7,617 nucleotides of DNA from Bacillota bacterium (lineage in GTDB: Bacteria > Bacillota > Clostridia > Acetivibrionales > DSM-2933), in the NCBI GenBank assembly GCA_030705945.1, contig JAUZPS010000222.1, positions 1 through 7,617 on the forward strand, read 5' to 3'. The notes beneath the pieces are model-generated. The model saw nothing but the letters and a program-made list of their open reading frames with translations, was not told the DNA's origin and did no database searches. Of the stretch, positions 1 through 5,197 are shown one piece after another (position 1 is the stretch's first letter; each line of letters begins with the position of its first letter). A program made the position numbers and the translations under genes.

Positions 1-1
1 A

Positions 2-82
2 AATAATGCGGGATGCGCAGGTCATGAACATTCCCATGGGCATAGCGATGGTGGAAGTGGATGTAATTGCGGAAATCACTGA
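2..82 (+). CDS. 3' end of a gene with a Cys/His/Gly-rich C-terminal tail (partial)
   Basis: The second forward frame is open from the window edge to TGA at 80-82. It encodes 26 residues dominated by Gly, His and Cys, including GCAGHEHSHGHSD and GCNCG. Such tails bind Ni, Zn or other metals and occur at the C-terminus of SlyD-type peptidyl-prolyl isomerases, some Mrp/NBP35-type ATPases and other metallochaperones. The body of the protein lies outside the window, so no family can be assigned. The third forward frame is also open here (to TGA at 87-89). I prefer the second because its composition is that of a known kind of tail, which chance reading rarely gives. This is inference from composition only. 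Confidence 0.55.
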   Translation, partial: NNAGCAGHEHSHGHSDGGSGCNCGNH

Positions 83-152
83 TATATGAACAAAATCCAA
101 AAAGAACTGAAAATGCCTAAATTTAAGATTTAATATTAATATCATTTTAATT

Positions 153-299
153 TATATATTTTGCAATAAACATTTTACATCCCTTTTTTATATTGCAAAA
201 TATATACCTTGATTCATAAGTTGCGAAAAGTTCAGCTTTGATAGTAAAATGCAGACGTATTAACTGCATTTTTAATGTAAAATCTTTTTCGCAACTTAT
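153..299 (-). repeat. Two-palindrome repeat element, copy A (full length, inverted)
   Basis: This is the reverse complement of the element at 5030-5177. By hand alignment the two differ by two substitutions and one single-base indel over about 148 bp, and weaker similarity continues to about 144. It holds two palindromes. One has perfect 14-bp arms ATAAGTTGCGAAAA (216-229) and TTTTCGCAACTTAT (286-299), enclosing a second perfect 9-bp stem AAAATGCAG (246-254) / CTGCATTTT (264-272). The other has perfect 16-bp arms TATATATTTTGCAATA (153-168) and TATTGCAAAATATATA (191-206) around a 22-base loop. It lies between the upstream gene end and the reductase gene, 47 bases before the ATG. It codes for no transposase. 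A non-autonomous mobile or REP-like element is the best reading; I do not recognise a named family. Confidence 0.9.
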
Positions 300-329
300 T
301 TAGACAGAGGAGATAGGGTTATACTTAAT

Positions 330-336
330 AAAGGAG
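330..336 (+). promoter_or_regulatory. Ribosome binding site of the aldo/keto reductase gene
   Basis: AAAGGAG lies ten bases before the ATG at 347 and is a near-consensus Shine-Dalgarno site, which fixes the start codon. No convincing promoter is visible between repeat copy A and this site. A TATACT at 320-325 is too close to the ribosome site to act as its -10. Transcription probably starts within or upstream of the repeat. Confidence 0.8.
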
Positions 337-346
337 AAGAAAGAAT

Positions 347-1372
347 ATGGAGAAAACCAGATTGGGTAGAACAAACCTACTTGTAAGTAGAACTGCTTTT
401 GGGGCGCTGCCTATTCAACGTGTAAGCTTTGATGAAGCAAAAAAACTGCTAGTTAAGGCTTATGACAATGGAATAAATTTCTTTGATACAGCCAGGGCTT
501 ATTCCGACAGTGAAGAGAAGCTCGGATATGCTCTTTCTGATGTAAGAAAAGATATTATATTAGCTACAAAAACCTTTGCGAAGGATAAACAATCACTTTT
601 TTCAAATTTGGAAACAAGTCTGTCAAACTTAAAAACAGATTATATTGATATTTATCAGCTCCACAATCCTGAAGAGCTTCCGGATCCTCATGATCCGGAA
701 GGCGTTTACAAAGGACTGATGGAAGCTAAAGAAAAAGGGCTTATTCGATTTGTCGGGATTACATGTCACCGTTTGGACAATGCTTTAGAAGCAGTATGCT
801 CAGGACTTTATGATACTGTGCAGTTTCCATTGAGTTATATTTCTTCAGAAAAAGAACTTTCAATTATTGATGAATGCATAAAGCATGACATAGGTCTTAT
901 CGCGATGAAAGCATTATCAGGAGGGCTTATTACAAATGCCGCCTGCGCGTTTGCGTTCTTGAGAATGTACAAAAATGTTACGCCAATATGGGGGATTCAA
1001 AGAGAATCTGAATTGGATGAGTTCTTAGCCCTTGAAAAAAATCCACCCCAAATGAGTGAGGAAATGTGGGATTATATTAAGAAAGACAGAAATCAACTAT
1101 CAGGAAATTTTTGTCGCGGCTGTGGTTATTGCATGCCTTGTCCTGCTCAAATAAATATTCCAATTGCGGCTAGAATGTCCCTTTTATTAAGAAGAGCGCC
1201 ATATCAGCAGTTTATTACTGAAAAAGGAAAGGAAGGAATGGAACTTATTAATAAATGCGTTGATTGTGGGCAATGTAAAACAAAATGTCCTTACAAACTT
1301 GATACTCCGAGAATACTAAAAGATATGCTGAAAGATTATTTGGAGTTTTATAGATCACATACGCAAAAATAA
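347..1372 (+). CDS. Aldo/keto reductase with C-terminal 4Fe-4S ferredoxin-like domain
   Basis: This 341-residue protein is a cytoplasmic oxidoreductase of the iron-sulfur aldo/keto reductase group (COG1453-like). Residues 1-230 form the TIM-barrel reductase domain. The start LGRTNLLVS and the family tetrad Asp47, Tyr52, Lys75 and His106 are all visible (FFDTARAY, ATKT, YQLHNP). The C-terminal part carries two cysteine clusters. The first is C256-C259-C262-C265 followed by Pro. The second is C304-C307-C310-C314 followed by Pro, the canonical CxxCxxCxxxCP ferredoxin motif. Two [4Fe-4S] clusters could therefore exchange electrons with the nicotinamide site. The physiological substrate is not known for this group and cannot be read from the sequence. 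The first cluster has one residue less before its last Cys than the canonical motif. The start is fixed by AAAGGAG at 330-336. A 124-base gap separates it from the kinase gene. Confidence 0.9.
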   Translation: MEKTRLGRTNLLVSRTAFGALPIQRVSFDEAKKLLVKAYDNGINFFDTARAYSDSEEKLGYALSDVRKDIILATKTFAKDKQSLFSNLETSLSNLKTDYIDIYQLHNPEELPDPHDPEGVYKGLMEAKEKGLIRFVGITCHRLDNALEAVCSGLYDTVQFPLSYISSEKELSIIDECIKHDIGLIAMKALSGGLITNAACAFAFLRMYKNVTPIWGIQRESELDEFLALEKNPPQMSEEMWDYIKKDRNQLSGNFCRGCGYCMPCPAQINIPIAARMSLLLRRAPYQQFITEKGKEGMELINKCVDCGQCKTKCPYKLDTPRILKDMLKDYLEFYRSHTQK

Positions 1373-1375
1373 AAC

Positions 1376-1389
1376 TAACATTAATGTTA
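1376..1389. promoter_or_regulatory. 14-bp perfect palindrome TAACATTAATGTTA, possible operator
   Basis: TAACATTAATGTTA is self-complementary over all 14 bases. It starts four bases after the reductase stop codon and ends 14 bases before a candidate -35 box for the kinase gene. That position suits a dimeric regulator. In AT-rich DNA a palindrome of this length can also arise by chance, and it has no GC core or T-tract that would make it a terminator. Confidence 0.3.
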
Positions 1390-1403
1390 CCATCCAAAAT
1401 CTT

Positions 1404-1433
1404 TTGGAAAAATATGTTTTTTCCTTGTATATT
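1404..1433 (+). promoter_or_regulatory. Candidate sigma-A promoter for the histidine kinase gene
   Basis: TTGGAA at 1404-1409 (four of six consensus bases) is followed after 18 bases by TATATT at 1428-1433 (five of six). Transcription would begin near 1440 and leave a leader of about 57-72 bases, depending on which start codon is used. The match is moderate and the region is AT-rich, so this is tentative. If it is wrong, the kinase gene must be read through from the reductase gene. Confidence 0.35.
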
Positions 1434-1496
1434 AATCTACTGAGCCAAGTAACCGATAATTAATGTACGGCAATAAAAAGATGATAAATACAAAAG

Positions 1497-3350
1497 ATGG
1501 GTGATATTCCTTTGTTAAAAGATAATTGGGAGTATATTTTACTAGGCTCAACTACTTTATTGATTGTTTTGTTATTATTCTTTTTGATTAGGACTAAAAA
1601 GAAGCAGCAGCTACACTATGTTTTTATCTCGATTTTATCTCTACTGATATTTTGGAGTATCACGAGCGGACCTGTAGAATTTTTAGAAGATAGCGGACAT
1701 CAGCCATTAATATTGATTTCGCTTTCATTTATCAGTATCTGTTTAATTCCCATACCTGTATATCTTTTGGGAAGAATATACGCAAATTCAAGGCTAGAAT
1801 TAACTTATAAACATTTATTATTGTTAGTTATTCCTTTTATTACAATAATAATAATAATGACGAATCATTATAATCACTTGTTTTATATTAAATACTCATT
1901 TAGAGGCAGCGGCATAATTTACGGCAGGTATTTTATTATACATGCTGTATATTCTTACAGCTTAATTTTAATAGGGATGTGTTATCTGGCGTATTCTTCA
2001 ATAAAAAACGCTGGAATATTTTCCAAACAATCTATATTAATTCTGACTGGACTACTAATACCATTAATAATTAACATATTGTTTACTGTGAAAATTGTTG
2101 AATTGGATCAGATGTCGACTCCGATATCGTTCACCTTTGCAATCACTTGCTTTTATATAGCAATTTTTAAGTTTGATTTTTTAAGTTTGATGCCAATAGC
2201 GATGCGAACTGTGGTGGATAGGATATCAAATAGCTTTTTGGTTATTGATCTGGAATATCGCATTGTGGACTTTAATAGGGCTATGTTTTATACGTTTAGC
2301 AATATTGTTGATATTAAAAGAAAGGTTAATCTATTAAAGCTTTTAGATGGAACTAACCTGATAAACGTGGCAAACACAAAAAACTTTATAGAAAATGTTA
2401 AGTTAACCGGTAAGGCTTTTGTATTTGAACAACATTTTTATGTGGAAGGCATTTTAGATAAGTATTTCACTATCGAAATAACGCCAATAATGCATAACAA
2501 AGAGATGCTGGGAATAATAATTTTGCTTACTAATATTACAGAGCATAAAGAAAATTTAAAGATTATTGAGGAGCAGCAGCAGCAAATTACAGAGAAAGAA
2601 CGTCTTGCATCCTTGGGTAATCTAATTGGAGGAATATCTCACAACCTTAAAACGCCTATCATGTCAATTTCAGGCTGCATCACAGCGCTTGAGGACCTTT
2701 CTAACGAATACATGGAGTCAATAGGAAATCCAATTGTCGAGGACAAAGACCATCATGAAATAGCCAACGAAATGTTAAGTAATATTCATGATTTAAAAGG
2801 TCATATTTCTTATATCAGCAATGCTTTGACCGCTATAAAAAACCAGGTGATGAATCCAGGTTCACGTAGTAAAGACAGTTTTACAGTGGAAGAATTAATT
2901 CTAAATATTGACTTTCTTATGAAATATGAAATCAAGTCAAATTTATGCGTTTTAAATATAATAAACGAAATAAGTCCGGAACAATCGATAAATGGGGATA
3001 TAGGAACTTTGGTTCAAATTGTCAATAACTTAATTTCAAACTCCATTCAAGCTTATGAGAAAATTAACGATATAAATAATGTGGATGTTTTTAAACGCAA
3101 AATTGAGTTAATAATTAACAAAACACAGAACAATATTGTTTTTACGGTTAAAGATTATGGAAGGGGTGTAGCTCGAGAGGTAAAGAATAAGCTTTTTAAG
3201 GAGATGACAACAACAAAAGGCAAAGATGGCAGCGGAATTGGGCTGTATTTATCATACTCCAAAATAAAAGTTATGTTTAAAGGCGATATGTGGTTTGAAT
3301 CGGAAGAGGGCGCAGGATCGAGGTTTTATATAAAAATTCAGGCTGCGTGA
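1497..3350 (+). CDS. Membrane-bound PAS-domain sensor histidine kinase (7TM type)
   Basis: This 617-residue protein senses a signal at or within the membrane and autophosphorylates on histidine. About seven hydrophobic segments lie at roughly 12-31, 40-57, 70-92, 104-121, 144-168, 178-199 and 209-226, as in the HisKA_7TM class. A PAS-like domain follows at about 235-350 (VDRISNSFLVIDLEYRIVDFN), then a Gln-rich helical linker at 350-370. The H-box is SHNLKTP at 381-387 with phospho-acceptor His382. The ATPase domain has the N-box (Asn511, Asn515), G1 motif DYGRG (553-557) and G2 motif DGSGIGL (577-583), so it should be active. Asn383 replaces the usual acidic residue after the histidine. The likely partner is the regulator gene that starts 162 bases downstream. 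The start may be the ATG at 1497 or a TTG at 1512, which has the better ribosome site. The signal is unknown. Confidence 0.9.
   Translation: MGDIPLLKDNWEYILLGSTTLLIVLLLFFLIRTKKKQQLHYVFISILSLLIFWSITSGPVEFLEDSGHQPLILISLSFISICLIPIPVYLLGRIYANSRLELTYKHLLLLVIPFITIIIIMTNHYNHLFYIKYSFRGSGIIYGRYFIIHAVYSYSLILIGMCYLAYSSIKNAGIFSKQSILILTGLLIPLIINILFTVKIVELDQMSTPISFTFAITCFYIAIFKFDFLSLMPIAMRTVVDRISNSFLVIDLEYRIVDFNRAMFYTFSNIVDIKRKVNLLKLLDGTNLINVANTKNFIENVKLTGKAFVFEQHFYVEGILDKYFTIEITPIMHNKEMLGIIILLTNITEHKENLKIIEEQQQQITEKERLASLGNLIGGISHNLKTPIMSISGCITALEDLSNEYMESIGNPIVEDKDHHEIANEMLSNIHDLKGHISYISNALTAIKNQVMNPGSRSKDSFTVEELILNIDFLMKYEIKSNLCVLNIINEISPEQSINGDIGTLVQIVNNLISNSIQAYEKINDINNVDVFKRKIELIINKTQNNIVFTVKDYGRGVAREVKNKLFKEMTTTKGKDGSGIGLYLSYSKIKVMFKGDMWFESEEGAGSRFYIKIQAA
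1499..1505 (+). promoter_or_regulatory. Shine-Dalgarno-like GGGTGAT inside the predicted kinase start
   Basis: The ATG at 1497 has no good ribosome site ahead of it, only A-rich sequence. GGGTGAT at 1499-1505 contains GGTGAT, which matches the 3' end of the consensus AGGAGGTGATC. It lies six bases before an in-frame TTG at 1512-1514. Translation may really start at that TTG, which would remove five residues. The choice does not affect the domains. Confidence 0.45.
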
Positions 3351-3359
3351 TAGCTATAA

Positions 3360-3421
3360 AAGTTGCGAAAAAGATTACATTAAAAATGAAGTTAAGGCAG
3401 TATCAAAAAAACTTAGCAACT
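3360..3421 (+). repeat. Shortened, diverged copy D of palindrome 1 of the repeat family
   Basis: AGTTGCGAAAAAGATT at 3361-3376 is identical to 16 bases of copy A (read in reverse complement). ACATTAAAAATG and TATCAAA also align, separated by small deletions. Both outer arms survive in part, AGTTGC (3361-3366) and GCAACT (3416-3421). The inner 9-bp stem is broken and the second palindrome is absent. It has the same orientation as copies B and C. It sits ten bases after the kinase stop codon and 16 bases upstream of the extended -10 element of the regulator gene. Confidence 0.75.
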
Positions 3422-3429
3422 AGTCGTTT

Positions 3430-3469
3430 CAAAACTTGATATAATGAGTTTTCATCATACAAAACTTGA
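3430..3469 (+). repeat. Direct repeat CAAAACTTGA around the regulator promoter
   Basis: CAAAACTTGA occurs at 3430-3439 and again at 3460-3469, exactly 30 bases apart, which is close to three helical turns. The first copy overlaps the TG of the extended -10, and the second lies just after the expected transcription start. AAAACT (3431-3436) is also mirrored by AGTTTT (3447-3452) around the -10. This arrangement would suit a repressor site, but no regulator is known for it. Confidence 0.45.
3437..3445 (+). promoter_or_regulatory. Extended -10 promoter of the response regulator gene
   Basis: TGATATAAT matches the extended -10 consensus TGnTATAAT in full. No good -35 is seen at 17 bases (CAACTA); TTAGCA at 3413-3418 is 21 bases away. 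Extended -10 promoters often lack a strong -35. Transcription would begin near 3452 and give a leader of about 60 bases. The regulator could thus be expressed apart from its kinase. Confidence 0.55.
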
Positions 3470-3496
3470 ACAAGGAATTTTTGTAACACTCTAAAC

Positions 3497-3504
3497 GAGG
3501 GGTG
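3497..3504 (+). promoter_or_regulatory. Ribosome binding site selecting a GTG start
   Basis: GAGGGGTG lies eight bases before the GTG at 3513-3515, ideal spacing for a strong Shine-Dalgarno site. This supports GTG rather than a later ATG as the start of the response regulator. Confidence 0.8.
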
Positions 3505-3512
3505 AATAATAA

Positions 3513-5012
3513 GTGAGACTTGCAACTTTAAAGAAAAATGAAGCAGAGATCCATGAAAATAATTTTAAAATAATTGGTCTCGACGATGAAGCGGGGGTTA
3601 TTAAAACTCTCAAGGTAATACTTGAAAGAAGCGGATATGAATTTAAGGGATATACAAACCATACTGAAGCCATAGAAGAATTAAAGAAAAGTCACTTTGA
3701 CTTACTCATTTTGGATTACTTGCTGGATAATATAAATGGAAGTCAGGTTGTTGAAATTATAAGGTCATTTAATAAAGAACTATATATATTGCTCTTAACA
3801 GGTCATTCTGAGTGCGCTCCACCATTGGAAACTTTGGAAAAGAATGAAATACAGGGATATTGCGCCAAATCTGATGATTCGTCTCAACTTATGCTGCTGA
3901 TAAAATCAGCTTACAAATCAATAGCTATGATGAATGAAATAAAAATGACGCGAAACGGGTTAAGCAATATTTTAAAAGCAGCGCCTCAGTTATTCCAGCT
4001 TCAACCTATTGATGTCATACTTGAATATATTTTATTAAACCTTTTAGAAATCGTTGAATCAAAAGACGCTTTTATTTTAGCTGACAATATTGTAAAAGAA
4101 GATAGCGAGAAGGAAACTTATTACAGAGGCGTCGGAAAATTCAATACAGATATAAATACCTTTACAACTATGTTTAGTCCGTTACATATGATGTATGCCG
4201 GTACAGCTAGAATGCAGCATAAGACAGTGAGCTATGAAAGCGGTGTATTCTTTCCTCTGTTAAATGATAGACAGGAATCAATCGGGGTAATTTATGTTGA
4301 ACTTGACGATCATAAAAAGCTCGATATTTTAGAGATTTACGCAAACCAAGCAGCGAGTTCAATAAATAATGCCTTTTTACATTCACTGCTAAGTATTAAG
4401 AATAATGAACTTAATAAGACCTATGAGATCATTAAAACCAGATATGAAGAAACTATTGATACTCTAAGACTTGCAGTTGACGCAAAAGATGAATATACAA
4501 GGGGACATTCTGATAGGGTCGCTAAGTACTCAGTCCAGATTGGAAAATGCTTTAGCCAATTGAAGGAGAATGATTTAGCCTTGTTAAATGTTGGAGGCAC
4601 ATTTCATGATATTGGTAAAATTGGCACCGCAGATGATATACTTCTGTCGGACAGAAAATTGAATGATTTGGAGTATCAGGAGATAAAAAAGCACCCTTTA
4701 AACGGGGCAAAGATTCTATCCGCATTATCCATGTTTAATGAGATTGTTCCTCTTGTAATGTATCACCATGAACGAATAGATGGTAAGGGCTACCCAAATG
4801 GATTAAAAGGAGATGAGATTCCTTTTCTGGCAAGAATTTTATCGGTAGCAGACGCTTTTGACGCAATGACTACCAATAGGGTTTACCGTCAGAAATTGTC
4901 CTTAGAGGACGCTATCGCTCAATTGGAAAAAGGTTCAGGAACTCAGTTTGACACAGTAATTGTTGAGAAATTCGCGCAATTACTAAAAAGCAAAGAGATA
5001 GAAATAGATTGA
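3513..5012 (+). CDS. Response regulator with HD-GYP c-di-GMP phosphodiesterase domain
   Basis: This 499-residue cytoplasmic protein should hydrolyse cyclic di-GMP under phosphorylation control. The receiver domain spans about 18-135, with acidic pair Asp24/Asp25, phospho-acceptor Asp68 (LILDYL), Thr96 (LLLTGH) and Lys119. Residues about 140-290 form a GAF-like middle domain, possibly of the DUF3369 type found between REC and HD-GYP domains. The HD-GYP domain (about 315-490) keeps its key residues: His332 in GHSDRVA, His365-Asp366 with GKIG, His394, His418-His419, and the signature GYPNGLKGDEIP at 426-437. Catalysis is therefore expected. There is no DNA-binding domain. The gene starts with GTG behind a strong ribosome site and has its own extended -10 promoter. 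The kinase gene just upstream is the likely phosphate donor. Confidence 0.93.
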   Translation: MRLATLKKNEAEIHENNFKIIGLDDEAGVIKTLKVILERSGYEFKGYTNHTEAIEELKKSHFDLLILDYLLDNINGSQVVEIIRSFNKELYILLLTGHSECAPPLETLEKNEIQGYCAKSDDSSQLMLLIKSAYKSIAMMNEIKMTRNGLSNILKAAPQLFQLQPIDVILEYILLNLLEIVESKDAFILADNIVKEDSEKETYYRGVGKFNTDINTFTTMFSPLHMMYAGTARMQHKTVSYESGVFFPLLNDRQESIGVIYVELDDHKKLDILEIYANQAASSINNAFLHSLLSIKNNELNKTYEIIKTRYEETIDTLRLAVDAKDEYTRGHSDRVAKYSVQIGKCFSQLKENDLALLNVGGTFHDIGKIGTADDILLSDRKLNDLEYQEIKKHPLNGAKILSALSMFNEIVPLVMYHHERIDGKGYPNGLKGDEIPFLARILSVADAFDAMTTNRVYRQKLSLEDAIAQLEKGSGTQFDTVIVEKFAQLLKSKEIEID

Positions 5013-5029
5013 TAGCGCTTTAAATATAT

Positions 5030-5177
5030 ATAAGTTACGAAAAAAGATTTTACATTAAAAATGCAGTTAATACGTCTGCATTTTACTATCAAAGCTGAAC
5101 TTTTCGCAACTTATGAATCAAGGTATATATTTTGCAATATAAAAAATGGATGTAAAATGTTTATTGCAAAATATATA
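5030..5177 (+). repeat. Two-palindrome repeat element, copy B (full length)
   Basis: This is the direct-orientation full copy, filling nearly all of the gap between the convergent regulator and recQ genes. Palindrome 1 has arms at 5030-5043 and 5101-5114, with one mismatch (TTACG against CGCAA) that would be a G-U pair in minus-strand RNA. Its inner stem is AAAATGCAG (5058-5066) / CTGCATTTT (5076-5084). Palindrome 2 has perfect 16-bp arms at 5124-5139 and 5162-5177. No conventional GC-rich terminator is seen here, so these hairpins are the only candidates for ending transcription of both convergent genes. That role is inferred. Confidence 0.9.
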
Positions 5178-5197
5178 TATTAAAATCAATTAATCTT

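Noticed and set aside
86..133. 15-codon open frame MNKIQKELKMPKFKI
   Set aside because: It has no ribosome site, is very short, and lies in AT-rich DNA right after the upstream stop codon.
320..325. TATACT as a -10 box for the reductase gene
   Set aside because: The transcript would start at the ribosome binding site itself, and no -35 lies at suitable spacing.
3491..3673. 60-codon minus-strand frame opposite the regulator start
   Set aside because: It is antisense to a well-supported receiver domain and has no ribosome site or recognisable protein features.
5013..5018. AGCGCT palindrome after the regulator stop as a terminator
   Set aside because: It is a six-base palindrome with no loop and no T-tract, so it cannot form an intrinsic terminator.
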